DNA of 64,000 bases from Armillaria gallica. Lineage: Eukaryota > Basidiomycota > Agaricomycetes > Agaricales > Physalacriaceae. Within the stretch, counting starts at the first letter, position 1, and each line of letters opens with the position of its first letter. The translations under genes and the position numbers were made by a program. The notes below the pieces were generated by a model that was given only the letters and a program-made list of their open reading frames with translations, was not told where the DNA came from and did no database searches. Below, in pieces: positions 31,456-43,849 of this stretch. The stretch lies in contig JBANDB010000006.1 of the NCBI GenBank assembly GCA_037576215.1, positions 4,526,001 to 4,590,000 on the forward strand. Reading direction: 5' to 3'.

Positions 31456-34386
31456 ATGAAGATCGAAATCGATCTCGACACGATCGTCTGATTCATCGAG
31501 GAGTTCGGTTGTATGCAGGCAGCGCAATCGTCTGTGAGCCAGGCCTTTCTTGCAGCAGTTGCAGATGGTATTCAACAGCAGTCAGCCTCTCCAACCACCC
31601 GCAGCAAAAAACGCAAGCAAGACTCCAGCAAGACAGGAGACACACTGTACGAAGACTCAAACCACACGGACCCATCCACCAAAGCCAATAAGAGGAGAAA
31701 AACGGACTGCAGGAATGCTGTAACGAAAGATGCAGCGGCTCCACAGAGAGCCATCAACATGGTGGGATATCCAGACATACTAAAGGTGCTGGAGGTGCAT
31801 ACGACATTAGATAGTAATGAACCACTGAGGATTAGATTGTGCTAGTATCGCAAGTCAATCCACCATGCATCGGAGCCGGGTGAGTGCGATGACGGTGCAT
31901 ATACTCACAATGAGCGTAATGAGGTGAGCATGGCCACACCGGTCAGATGGAGCACTGTATTCAACGACTCACAAGAACCATGGCACTGTCTGCATATCCA
32001 AAGATAGTGAGTTGGCTGTTAATGAAGCCATGGATATACTAAAAAAGTGGAAGTGGCTGACAATGGGTAGAAAACCCACATGGGCAGTAGATGGAATTCC
32101 ACTGGCGTCAACTCTACTGGCTGCAAGATGCTTGGCCGTTATCTGCACGATCCAGCAGACCGAACACAAGACACGGCTGATACAACTCATAGACGAGCTG
32201 AACAGGCGGGATCCCATATCAATGCATGGCTTGCAGATCAAGGATATGAGAAACTTGACAGAGATCAACAGAGCGCTAGACAGGATGCAGCACGATGAGG
32301 CGATACAAGATTATCTGCATATGCGGATGCTGTTACATCTCGTATTGAGTGTCGACCAGTAAGTCAATGTACTCTTTCAAAGATACAGAGGAGTAATGAC
32401 AAGTATGTAACAGGATCAAGAAATTAGCGTTATCAGCGGGGAACGACCGATGTACAATGGCCCAGATCATGGATGACAACGATGTTGAACTGAGCATACT
32501 CAAGAACAGGTACAAGGCTGGTACAAGGATTTTATATCTGGCAGCGGGAGGTAAGTGTTTCCAATGGAGCACGAACAAATCTACAACTCGTTACCATAAA
32601 GGTGGCATGTGGTTACTGCCTATTATCGCGGTGCTCCAAATGAAGGCGAGAATATTATACTACAACACCGATGGAAGGGAACCCCAGGGGACTACGAATG
32701 AGGATATTTCAGGGCTTGCGTTTGTGATGCGGGATCCATTTGGTATGTATGGAAGACTTTATACACAGAACAGGTACTGATTCAGAGTTGTAGAACCCGA
32801 TATTACTGTGCTCATTGAAGTGATAGTGAACACGACTACCGAACTCATTGACAGATATAATGGTCACGAAAGCGATTGGTTCCGGATATCCATGGGAGAC
32901 GAGGAGATATCATTTTCAGATGTCAGAGCGACGGACAGATTACTCGACGAGATATACATCAGGTCAGGCCGTTACCTCCTCGCAAAGGCAGCGTCAACTG
33001 AAGGGTTCACAACACACAGCTATTTCAGGTTGCCACGGCGCCAGACCAAGGTATGGGGTGCAGTGATGGATTACATGCAGAGTACAAGGCAATGTGACTG
33101 TAGGTAAATACCATCACTATCTCAACCAGTCAACCAAGAGGTAGTATTTCTGGGCGAAGGCGACGAGGACATTGTGGAACCAACGATCAGAGTTTTCCGT
33201 CTTCATGTAAAATTATCAAACACGGCCAGCCCAGTCAACAAGCATAACAGAGAGGCATGGTCGGAGAGAGAGAGAGGGAAAGCGAGCAGCACCTTTGAAC
33301 TCCAAGGAGAAGAAGGATCATATCAAGCGCAGGTAAGTCATACACGGACATAGGAGACATCTAAAAACAGGATTTGCTAGCTACAATCGTTCTTCAGAAA
33401 GGGCATGAAGCCAAGGAATAAGTACATCATGGTAAACTCCAGTCAGCTCGAAAGGTGAGTAGTCAAAACCATGCAATATCACCGCTAAAATGACCTAACA
33501 ATATGCAGCGACGTGATAAAGTTTGAGGATGACAATGGAGCCATGATCGGCATACTGATAAGGGACATCTCACGCAATATGCAGGATCTGGACAAAATGA
33601 TTCCGCAAATACAGGCGATAGTGCCAGGTGCCCTAGTGGAAGACAACTCGAGACGACCCAAATACACCTACGGGGCAATACACGGGCAGGCGTATAACAG
33701 ATACAATCAGAAGGCAAGTGTGACTAAACATACAGTTGGCCACAACACAGGCTAACAAATATTTATGCTTAACAGGGCACTGGTGCTCCAACAGATACTC
33801 ATCCGCATAGGCTTTATATAGCCGGAAAGAAGAAGAACAATCCGACGCAAAGAATTCTACACTACGGACGACAGGTCATAGAGGACCCAGACAGACACGA
33901 GATGCTATGAAATGTGTTCAAACCATTGACGAGCTTCCTTCGAGATAGGGTAGGTTTATCACACACTCAAAAGGTCCAACATTTTTGAAACTGAGATAGA
34001 TTAAAGCATTATTGCCGAAGGAATACGATGTGTTAGAAAGGATAGCTGACAACATGATGATGAATGAGGACAGCACCGTTCACCCGATGACCGGATTTGT
34101 TTTGAACTTCAGGGCATGCAGTTCAGGACATCGGGATACCGGTGACCTTCTCATGTGCATTGTCATTCCATTCGGCCAGTTCGAAGGCGGAGGGCTTTGT
34201 CTGTTCGAACCGGGGTTGATGATCAGAATGCTTTCATGGGACGCTTTCATTTTTAAGTCAGGAGATATCACACATTTCAACATGCATTACAAGGGCTTGA
34301 GAGGCTCGCTTGTACTGCACACTGACAAAGACGCTGCTAGTTACGTTGAAGATTACAATGGATGGGGAGCTCATATAGCAAAGTGA
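31456..34386 (+). pseudogene. TET/JBP-like 2-oxoglutarate/Fe(II) dioxygenase gene, multi-exon, with nonsense codons
   Basis: TET/JBP enzymes oxidise 5-methylcytosine or thymine in DNA; mushrooms carry many copies, often beside KDZ transposons. The C-terminal exon (34,006-34,386) has the double-stranded beta-helix signature: SGHRDTGDL (HxD iron ligands), FEGGGLCLFEPG, DAFIFKSGDITHFN (second His) and GLRGSLVLHTD (Arg for 2-oxoglutarate). All key residues are kept. The preceding exons read YGAIHGQAYNRYNQK and GAPTDTHPHRLYIAG, usual just before this domain. Upstream exons from ATG 31456 give a Lys-rich segment and unknown domains (VNEAMDILKKWKWLTMG, LLDEIYIRSGRYLLAKAAS), joined by introns such as 31,924-31,975. 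TGA at 31489, TAG at 31843 and TGA at 33908 lie in frame. The upstream exons could belong to a separate gene. Confidence 0.7.
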
Positions 34387-34432
34387 CATTGCGATGTGAA
34401 ATATGGATGTAACAGTAAACCGACTATGTAAA

Positions 34433-37400
34433 CTAGGCTTTCGCTTTTCCTTTACCTTTACCTTTGGCATTGGCATTTCCTTTGACGACACTGTGAGGCT
34501 GAGGGAGACCTAAGAGTATGACAAATTGCAGGTGAGTATAAACGGTCTCTCCTTTGTCGCCATTGAGGAAAGTGATGGTATAGCCAACGGCGACGAGAGC
34601 GTTCGGGTCGAGATCGCCTTTGTATAGCAGCATATCCTCCAAATGGTCGAACTGCTCAGCTAGGAATTTGAAGTCACAACTGGACTTTGCTCTGCCATCA
34701 TAAATGGGAACTGGATAGGAATAAGCAATGAGGCTATGCCAAATAGAGTACACATACTTTTTGCATCAAATGGCTGGCACCAGGGAAACCTGTCGGAGAA
34801 TTTCTTCTGGGTATGGGACTTGGTCAAATCGGAGGAAGCGGAAGGAGGAAGTTGCTGATTCCATATGTCAGATGAGGAGTCGGCTAAACATCATGCATCA
34901 GAACATGCGCCAGACAGCTCAATATGAATAAAATAAAATAAAACAACACACCCAGTGCGCTTTGTTGGGATTCAGAACTTCCCAAGGATTTTTTCGGAGA
35001 CCGGCCATTGTCAGAAGATTTCTTGGGTTTGTCCTTTGGCTCAGAGGAGAAGGAGATCCCATGAGCACTCACACTCCCAGTGCTTTCAGTGAATCTGAAA
35101 CAGCTGCCCCAAACAGAAATCTCCGACATGTACTGCTGGGCAAGAGGACGGAGGACGACCCGATGCATCTCAGAGGTCCCTTGCTTTACGGGAACAGTCA
35201 AAGAGCATTTGGATACGGCACCGCACATGACACCCATCACCATCCGCTTCGACCCGGCCATGTTCAATATTTGAAACCCTCTGTCAGGGATCTCAAACAT
35301 TTCGGGAGAACAACGACTGATGTTGTAGAACTGACGATGCGATGAGAAAAAAAGACCGCGGACAAAACGTCTGGGGACAAGGACAAATCTCAGCATACAT
35401 ACAGATGCATAAACACACAACATACCTAAGCGTGTCTAACGTATAAATGATTCGGCATTTTTCAAAGTCAATGAAGACAATTTCTCCGTCATCATGCCAG
35501 TAAGGACAGACATAGCACAATCTAAACAGAGGGCATCAATACGCTTGATTAGTTTATGGTTGTTGGAGTCAGATAAACACATATGCATAACCCTTTATTC
35601 CCTTGTACACACCTAGATCCCTTAGCATTGAATCTTGAACTGCGACACATATACAGGACGGCCGACCATGGCGCAAACACCTCTCCTTCGACGCATCACT
35701 GAGATCTGCAGAGTCCATACCATCAACTGACGCATCATCAGCAGAAGCAGAAGCCTCTCCTTGGTCTGATTCTTCATCAGCAACCTCCATAGCATCATCC
35801 TCACCATCAGGAGCATCGTCACTGGCTGCACTACCAGAGTTTTCATCATCATTACCCATTACAGCGACATCGCCATCAGCCGCTTCGGAAGATGCTGCAG
35901 CATCAGAATTGTTGGCAATAGTCTCCCCTTCATCTTCAGTATCACCATTCTCTTCTTCATCATTGGACTCAATGGCCTCATCGTCAATGAAACAACATAG
36001 CATCACATCAGAAGACAATCGCAAAGGGAACATCAAGGAACGCACCGTTTCATAGACGGTTTAGACGCAGCACAAACAGACGTTCTGAAACAACTAAAGT
36101 TAGCACTGTTAGGAAACCATTAATGTCACCGTACCTTGCAGAATTAGATCGCCGAGAACTGGAACTAGGCAGGGATGGAGATGGTGAGATGACGGTCTTC
36201 CTCTTCTTAGGAGAGGGAGTGGCAATGGGAGGGCTACTTGGAGGTGGGGACGATTCCGGCCTGGGGAAATGCAACAGACTCTTAATAGAGCAAAGAAAGA
36301 CAAAGGAATTGAACATACAACAGAACACGCCATTTCAGTCTGCAGGGAGAAGTGCGAATATCATCTTCATCCTCAAAGAGAACCACAGAAGGTTTTTTTG
36401 TTCACGGCACATCAGGGGAGGCATCCATAAGCGACAGCAATAAAGCAGAACTGGGAAGGATGTCAACGATGATAACCGGCTGTGAAGACACTTGTGAACT
36501 CATGATTTTACAACAGGTGGAAGCACAATAGGAGAGGCTTCCCCTTTTTCAATGTAATATGCCCTGCCATGTCGAAGATTGTCAACACAAAAATGTAGAT
36601 GCATATCCGAAGAACGTTACTCACTGAAGTTTGTCCAAAGCTTTGATAACCATGGACTTGCCAACTCCCTTTGATTTCGACGTGGATACAGAGGCCTCAC
36701 TGACCAGCTTGGATGACTTGGCAGACTTCACTGGAGTGGGACCCAGAACAGCTTTTTGGGGGCTAGAAGCTGGAGCCATGGAATGGGAACGCTTAGACGT
36801 AGACACAGGAGGGGGAGAAGGTGTAGCAGGTGCACTATATCACAAGTTAGAAGAGATTTTGAAAAATGATGTGGTTGAACGCACCCAGCAACGACAGCCA
36901 CATACGTCAGGGAGCCAGGTCTAGACACGACAGGCACATGAGATGCCTTAGCAGGAGCAGCACTGAATGAACAGAAATATCAAGGTAAACGGACGCCGAT
37001 GAATACCTCAGGTAAATATGGACATACGCCTTAGCCTTCAGAGTTTGGGTCTTGATGTGCCCAGATTGCCAACGTGGCAGACTGTTTTGAAGGGTAAATA
37101 AACATGAGAGCCAAACGTAAAACAAAGGAAGAGGGTGCGTACACATCCGAAGCCTCAGGAAGCGGACTGAGTGGGGCCAAGGTGAGTTCACTGCCACCAA
37201 AAGCTTCCCAGAGGAGGTCGTCCAATTCCTTGGCGGTTTTGGATATGTTGGTCTTAGCTTTGGCCAGGACAGATCTACAGGGAACATTTAATAAACTTTG
37301 AAATTGTCAGGCATACAGCATTAGCAAACACGTACTTGGCCAGCTCGTCATCGCTGGAGATACAGACAATGGAGGGAGTTTTTTTACCAGCAGAAGCACT

Positions 37401-37582
37401 ACAAACGATATGACGTGGGTGAGGTCAACAAATACATATGACAGCATATGGAAAAGCAACGCACGTTTTTTTGGTAACAGCCTTCTTGGGGCTAACAGAA
37501 ACATATTGAGAGGGAATCGGTATGATCAAGGGGATGAGATAACACATGCAGCTTTCTTCACGCTCGGCTTGGTGGACGGCAT
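34433..37582 (-). CDS. Multi-exon protein of unknown function beside the dioxygenase
   Basis: I do not recognise the family by name, but the layout resembles proteins seen near TET/JBP genes in mushroom genomes. From the ATG at 37582 small exons give a Lys/Ser/Thr-rich start (MPSTKPSVKKA), then TPSIVCISSDDELAK, a SKTAKELDDLLWEAFGGSEL segment, a basic segment with SKGVGKSMVIKALDKLQ (36,620-36,700), and a long acidic tract rich in Asp, Glu, Ala and Ser (35,690-35,960) followed by a Cys-containing ERCLRHGRPSCIC. Later exons include YVCPYWHDDGEIVFIDFEKC, SEMHRVVLRPLAQQYMSEI, LDPNALVAVGYTITFLNG with THLQFVILLG, and a tail of KGKGKGKAKA. The acid/base blocks suggest a nuclear, chromatin-related protein. 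Exact exon borders were not all checked, so intactness is uncertain. It converges with the dioxygenase gene, 46 bp apart. Confidence 0.5.
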
Positions 37583-38680
37583 TTTCAAGAGATGAACGCA
37601 CGGAAAGATAGATAGATAGAGGAGAGAGCTAAAGAGATGGGATGGTCAAAGTCCTAAGCGGGTACGCACTTTTTAAGATACAGCATACAAAGGACAGAAA
37701 AAGGCAAAATCATTCATTGAGAATGAATAGAAATAAAGAACCAATACAGGGAGTGCATACTCCAAAGCGACCGGTGAACACGTGATAGAGAAAAGAAGAT
37801 GGCGAATGAATTGAAGAAGCACAGACTTTGACAAGATAATTGAGCCAAGAAGCGAATCCCCTCTGGAAGTCGATGACCAGCAGCCAACAGATGCAGGGAT
37901 CGGTTGCGACCAGCACACAAAAGTCGCGAGGCTACCGTCGAAGCACAAAGAACCACGCACCAGCTCAAGGCGCGAATTAACCAAGATAGCGTAAGAAGAG
38001 AAACATAAATACATATACATCTTCAAACAGCATAAGCAAGCCAGGATCAAGCTTCAGGAATTTATTCATCACACATTGCGAAGTGAATTAAAAAGTCAAA
38101 TTACAGGGAACAAACAAGAATCAAAAAAGGTAAGAGTGGCTTACGCGCATCCCCCGCATTGTCTCCCATTCGAACACAAGACAGTGAAAGATAGATGAGC
38201 GCAATGAAATTAATTGCGCAAGGTCGGATAGAACACCTACACTGACAGGCCATACAAAGAGGCCCATAGCAACGAATCACATTCAAGAAACGACTTGCCA
38301 CGCCAAGCGTGCATGTGAAAATTGACGAGAAACGAGGTGTACAAAGATTCCCTCCAACCCCAACATTGGTATGACATTACCAGAGTTAAACGGACTGGGA
38401 GGTATGGACTGATCTACGCCGATGAGGAAGGGAGTAAGAACCTGTAACGCAAGGAACAGACTGTTTCATATAGTGACATGCAAGAACAGCTAGGAACACA
38501 CCAAGGCAAAACAAGCAACCGACGTTGGTGAGAAAAGGGCCGGGGAACCAGAGAGAGCGTGTGAATATTTCCACAGATTAGAGAGCGCCACGTCCATCCT
38601 GCAGTCCGACCACCATCACATCCACTTTGTATCATTGACTTAGGCAGCTAACACCATCTACGACACCAGGCGAGCCAAGC
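37583..38680. other. Intergenic between two divergent unknown genes
   Basis: No supported frame. A GATAGATAGATAGA micro-repeat at 37,607-37,620 is the only repeat noticed. It probably carries the promoters of the flanking genes. Confidence 0.4.
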
Positions 38681-39811
38681 ATGGATGAACACTACAATGG
38701 AAAGGAAGCTGGTAAGCATACCGGAACACTGTGATGAGCACATCAATAGACATACATTTTACAGGTGAAGTGTTGCAGCAGTACATGGTTGACAGCAGAA
38801 AGGTGACGGACCATCATCTGGCGACAAAACCACAGGTGAGTACATTCACCATTGGCACAAAGGAACGGGGATTGACCATCAATGGCAGGATGGTTGGATT
38901 AGCAAGGTATCGGTGGTGAGCGTCGATGGAGAGAGGACTTGGTGCATGGTCGAGACCGACAGCGACAACCAATTAGAAGAGGTCGTATTCAAGACCCAGG
39001 GAATACTGGCTAAAAAGGACTTGCCGCCCGTAACGGACACACCAGCGTGAGTGATGACTGTTCACCATGAAGCATGGACACTGACCAGAGAAACAGCAAA
39101 GACAATTATGCGTTCTTGCAGCAGCATATTTGAATCACCGGTCTGGGAGGAGAGGCATTTAAAGAGACCATGGACTCAATAATGGAGGTGCAGTTGCTGT
39201 TCGAAAGACAGTTCGCAGACGGAGCATGGGAGAAATGGACGCCCAACAATATGGACGACTATGTAGCATTGGATATCAGCAACAGGTATTTTGAAACGAT
39301 GAAGACGCACCCACAGGAACAGGCCTTGTTCAAACCCGGTGTTGACCCCAAAGGAATACTTGCGGCAGCCAGCACCAAGAGAAACCTCGTTTATACCGAA
39401 GACAACAAGGTTCGATTCTACACGAGTAAGATAGACGACGAAGGAGAGAGGAAGTGAGTACTTTACAAAGAGTCGATGGAATAAAAACTGAACACCGTAT
39501 CAGATTTGTACCCACGGAGCCACAAGTGTTCCGCATCGGTGACATAGTGGAAGTGCAACTGTCCATCATGGTGGTCTCAATGAAAAAGTCGCAGAGAAAG
39601 TTGAAGCTGAAATTGAGGACGGTCACTATGTTAGACAAAGGTTTCACGAAGGTAAGGACATGACATACCACACTTCAAGAAGCTGACATTATGACAGGAG
39701 CATGCCAGGGCGATGCATAAAAGTGCTCTGACAAACAAAGCAGACGAGAAAGCGAAGACGGTGGGGACAGAGGAGCCGAGGGCAAGCCTGAAACGCAGAG
39801 TCAGGTACTGA
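38681..39811 (+). CDS. Multi-exon unknown protein, companion of the dioxygenase cluster
   Basis: From ATG 38681 exons read MDEHYNGKEAG, GEVLQQYMVDSRKVTDHHLATKPQ, VSVVSVDGERTWCMVETDS with VVFKTQGILAKKDLPPV, then MEVQLLFERQFADGAWEKWTP, PGVDPKGILAAASTKRNLVY, and TEPQVFRIGDIVEVQLSIMV with LKLRTVTMLDKGFTK. It ends in a basic segment (LKRRVRY, stop at 39,809). Introns near 39,455-39,500 and 39,655-39,698 join in phase. The PQVF.IGDIVEVQ block is one I recall from repeated Agaricomycete proteins of unknown role. A TGA at 39131 after LQQHI lies in frame unless an intron removes it, so the gene may be dead. Function is unknown; its neighbours suggest a link to the transposon-associated dioxygenase system. 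Confidence 0.5.
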
Positions 39812-39891
39812 ATGATCACATACGATAATGAGCAACAGAGATTTAGATATTTGCACGTGGACTGCTTGAGAAAGAGAAAGATAAACAGAAA

Positions 39892-39904
39892 GGGGGGGGG
39901 GGGG
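39892..39904 (+). repeat. G13 homopolymer run
   Basis: Thirteen consecutive G. A C12 run lies at 40,365-40,376. These are likely length-variable and sequencing-prone, and the second could account for a frame change in the adjacent Mcm10 remnant. Confidence 0.8.
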
Positions 39905-40140
39905 AAATAGAGTAAAACGAAGGGGCATCAAGGCTCAAGGCAATTTCCGGCGTAAGCGATGAATAAGCAAGAAAGGCATGCGTCTCACTAAAAGGGGAAT
40001 CCTCGGGGAATCACCAACATACACAGCCACAATTAAAGCTCAGGTTGCAAAGACCGAATCCTGTATACACAGGACTCGGAATCTACAAGCAAATTGCCTG
40101 ACCAGCTCTATGTCCCAATCGCGCCAGAGGAGAGCACAAA

Positions 40141-41936
40141 ATGGCAACTAGGGAATTTGTCGACACGGCCAACACCATCTCCGAGTGAGTAGGCTGCTGA
40201 TATTGTGGGGGCTACCTGAACCTATCTACGCTAGGAAAGAGACGAAGGCCGACTCAGCTATACCGCGTCAGACACGTCCAGCAAGGAAGGCACCAATTCC
40301 TCCATCTTCCACAGTCTCGACACCCTTGCCTCCAAAGCCTGCATCATCAGTTGTTTTGGTCAAACCCCCCCCCCCCTCTCAGACGACGACAACGACGGAG
40401 TGGTTGAACCCTTACAATCAGCTTCATTCACCAACAAGCCTGCCAAGGTGAAACTATCAGCTGGACTGCACCAAGATGAAAGGCTGGCTCTCATCGAAGA
40501 TTTCACACCGTGCCTTACAACTACAAGCCACCATTCAATTTCGAGCAGCCAGAACCAAAGCCGGGTATACTGCTTTCGTATGTAGACCATCTTGAATTGA
40601 TGTTTTTATTCTCACTTATTCTTTCAGCACCCACGTCCTTCTACGTGAGCAGCTACAAGATCACTTGGCCGCCGTGTGGCATGGCATTTCTACATCTCCC
40701 CATCCCGAATCTACTCATGTGTCCGACTTCTTCTCGACCAATGAGGATATGATGTCCCTGTGTGCGACGATTGCAGTCGCCGCCGAACATGATCCCATCA
40801 AATTGTGTAAAGCACCTGCAACCATCGAAGTGGGCGAGGAAGGTGGGAAAACAGACACAAAAGGGAAAGAAAAGCAGAAGCAGCAACCACCCAAACCTTC
40901 AGGGAACAAGTACGTCAACATGAAGCACATCGACTTTGGTTCAAGATCATGCTCGGCATCTTCTGTGACTGGCGACGAAGCAATCATACGAAGGGATGCT
41001 ATCTGCCATTGTTGTTGTTCAAGTCGGATGGTTTTGACATAGAAATGCGAGAGGATGGTTTGAAGGAGAGGACATACAAGGGCGGCCAAGGTGCCTTCGA
41101 ATCAATGTCCAAGTTGAAAGAGGCCGATGCCTTTGCATTGATATATCCCGAAATGCTGAAGCCATTTCAGGTATTCATGCTTCTGTTACATCGTGGTGTT
41201 TCTGATTGTTCATAGCATGCAACCAGTAATCCCGATCCCCTCGTACTGACCCCGGAATCTGCTGGCACAATCACTGCGATAGGCCGAGCAAAAGACCTGG
41301 AAATATACACAGTTCTTAAACGCAACGGATCAGTGTGTGATTCGTGGTGCGATAAATGTGTGAGCGATGTCTCTGAATGACATGTTCCGTCAAATCTGGT
41401 CTCGCTGCGCATCCTGAATTCTCTGCTTTGTAAGTGAAGTAATCTCTGAATAATGCTTCCCCCTTACTTTTTGTCAGGACATCTGGCAAGTCGAACACCG
41501 CAATCAAGAAACGTAACCCCACCTACAATCCTATGCGGCAAGAAACCAGAAGATGCAGAGGGTTCAGCGACCTACGTGATATCAGGACATGTCGTAACAG
41601 GCTCGGGTCCCAGTTCATTAGAGGTTTTGGAAAGTATTGGCAGCGAAGTGCAAGCGAAGTTACGTGCTAAAGATGCCTCAAAACCCTTTTAGACTGAGAC
41701 AAGGAGGGGATGAAAGCAGTGATTGCTGCTAGGGAGTTTACTCAAGGAAAGGAGGATGGAAGGAGGAGGCAATGAAGAGAGCCCTAAGACTGAACCGAGT
41801 ACGAAGGAAAGTACTCCGAAGAGCCATTACAGTGCAGAGATGGTTAAGCAACTAGGTGTCAGTTCTGCAGCCAGAGAATGGGTCAGCCATGGGACGAATT
41901 CTCATCTGAGGCAGAAGGTCCATTGATTCTCAAGTA
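40141..41936 (+). pseudogene. mcm10: Mcm10-like replication factor, decayed copy
   Basis: Mcm10 helps activate the CMG helicase and load DNA polymerase alpha, through an OB-fold and a zinc finger. Plus-strand blocks in several frames follow the fungal order: DERLALIEDF (40,475); YNYKPPFN; a run ending IKLCKAPATIEVGEEG (40,800); KYVNMKHIDFGSRS and SASSVTG (40,910-40,970); then in another frame YLPLLLFKSDGFDIEMREDG and ERTYKGGQGAFESMSKLKEA (41,000-41,130), MLKPFQ, LVLTPESAGTITAIGRAKDLE (41,240-41,300), VLKRNGSVCDSWCDK, SNTAIKKRNPTYNPM after a proper GTAAGT..TCAG intron, GSATYVISGHVVTGSG, and HYSAEMVKQLG near the end. Frameshifts at about 41,000 and 41,375, a TGA after CVSDVSE, and Tyr where the first zinc-finger Cys is expected (DLEIYTVLK) mark it as dead. 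The N-terminal ATG at 40,141 is a guess. Confidence 0.75.
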
Positions 41937-42832
41937 ACATTTGTTCAATGTCACTGATGTTTCTCACCAGCTCGATGTGCTAGCAGCCTGCCAGCTATGC
42001 AGTCATCAAAGAGAACTTCAATTTGACTACGGAGAGCTGGGACTGCTAGTGTTGGGGATGTCACGATGGTCGATCTTGACGACTGAATGTTGAAACCACA
42101 TACTTATTATCCATTTGCATCTACATACCTCGTATAGTACACAATAATTTGTAAGACTAGCTACAAATGATAGACGATGAAGAACATCCTTGTATCTCGT
42201 TTTGCGAGAGAACCCCTGGAGTCGCGACAAAGAGGGAGTTGTGAATATCTTGTATACAGTTCCCCGGGTAGTTCATCGTCTTGGGATCCTTTGAAGTAAC
42301 ATTGTCTGCTGCACTACTGGGTATACAGCGTAAGGTCTGTCAAAGATGGCGCATCCCCCTGGCTGTTCAAAGATTAGACGGCCTCCGCTTCACCTTTCCT
42401 GATGAGCCTCCACCGTTCCATGGAGTCATTGAAGGATACGGTCGTCTGCCATATGTGAGGGTGCACTCCGTGGTAGGATACCTTAATCCTAACGGGGACG
42501 AGGTAAGATCTATCAAATACAGCATGCCTCCCTGATGAGAGGGAATTTAACTCTTCAGTCGCTGGGTCATTTTGTTGTTGTTTGACGACGAATCAAGTGG
42601 CGTAGCACTGAGTTTCCTGACAGTCCAAGATCGTCAAGTGGTAGAATACGGATTCTCCACTGGTATACTCCTGCTCACTCCTCATTTAGCCCATAGAAAT
42701 ATTTTTAAGTGAACAGCTTCTTTTCCGTGAAGCGTGTTGGCGGATAGAATGTAGAGCATGGGGTTCTCCTCCCTTCCTCCTTTCCTCGCTCATTAGAAAT
42801 TGGTAGCACTGAATATTCACGCCCATCGGCCA
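41937..42832. other. Mostly unassigned; one hypothetical frame at 42,281-42,535
   Basis: The plus frame at 42,281-42,535 has protein-like composition (LDGLRFTFPDEPPPFHGVIE, RVHSVVGYLNPNGDEV) but no family I recognise. It may be an exon of an eroded gene. The rest shows only short frames. Confidence 0.3.
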
Positions 42833-43115
42833 GGCTGTGTTCTTCATCCTGACTATGGTCGTCGGCAAGCCGTTACAGTGAGAAATCGTTGAAGGACAAC
42901 TGGCAACACCTCTTCAAGAGCCATGGTAGCGTTATGTTCGGTCCTACGAGTGTCCATTGATGCTCTACGAGAAATGTTCTCTTTGTACTGGCGCCTCCAA
43001 GCGGATATCTAAAGCAGTCTTCCGGACTCCCAGTCGCTAATCCCACACCATTCTGATCGATCCCAACTTCGCCCATCCAAAAAGAAGGCTCACCTGCAGC
43101 TCTGACAGCATGCAT
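42833..43115 (+). pseudogene. DAO-type oxidoreductase 5' fragment, copy E
   Basis: Matches the 5' parts of copies B and C, with features such as GGCAAGCCGTTACAGTG, the CTCTTCAAGAGC segment, GTCCTACGAGTG, and CCAAAAAGAAGGCTC, which encodes the IQKEG residues. It ends just before the FAD-binding motif. Located 28 kb from copy C, it shows how widely this family has been scattered. Confidence 0.7.
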
Positions 43116-43845
43116 GTATGTTGTTCCGAGTCCTATGAATATAGGTATTCGGTCATTATACCATCCCAATTCGCATTTTTTGATCGTTCATCATGGTGTT
43201 TGCCATCGCATTCTACCTGGCTTTGCCATGGGAACATTTTGGCAAGATTCATCATTTTCCTGGGATTCTTTTGCCTTTCTTATCACCAGCTTTTTTTCAT
43301 CCGGTTTTTCTTGATAACGAACCGCCACCTGATGGCGACGACAATTCCGTTCAAGAGCATGCCACAATGACAGTGAAGTATTCGGAGAACACCCAACAAT
43401 ATTCCTTGTGATATACAATGGAGAATTTCTACTGGTACATAAACTGATTTTACTCCATAGTATGAACTCAATGTATCACAGGTTTCCCTATTCATTTATC
43501 CACATAAAGTTCCTTCAGAAACAAGAGTGAGAGACAACATGAACAAGATGACGGCAGCCTTGGAATGAGGAGAGAGAGAGCCAAAGCTGAAATCGGACCG
43601 TTGATGATGACAAAACAGAAGTTGGACTGAACTTGCCAGCCTACTCAGACAACTTCAATGCGACTCTTATCCCTGTAGCAGCAGCTGTGCACCAATCCCT
43701 GATTCTTTCCCTATGGCTGACATTGGCTGTACTTAAATTACTTTTTAAAAATAAATATCTATTTAATCAGGTCAGATAACATGCAAGCCATAAAGACAGG
43801 AAGATAACTAAAATCTGGCATCAAAGACCCTAAAGGACAACCATC
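43116..43845. other. Unassigned stretch
   Basis: A plus-strand frame at 43,193-43,411 starts with hydrophobic residues, but no family is recognised and it has no partner exon. No other feature is seen. Confidence 0.35.
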
Positions 43846-43849
43846 AGCA

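Noticed and set aside
31456..39811. A KDZ transposase for the dioxygenase cluster
   Set aside because: I looked for the Cys-rich N-terminal and acidic catalytic motifs and found none. The element affiliation rests only on recalled association.
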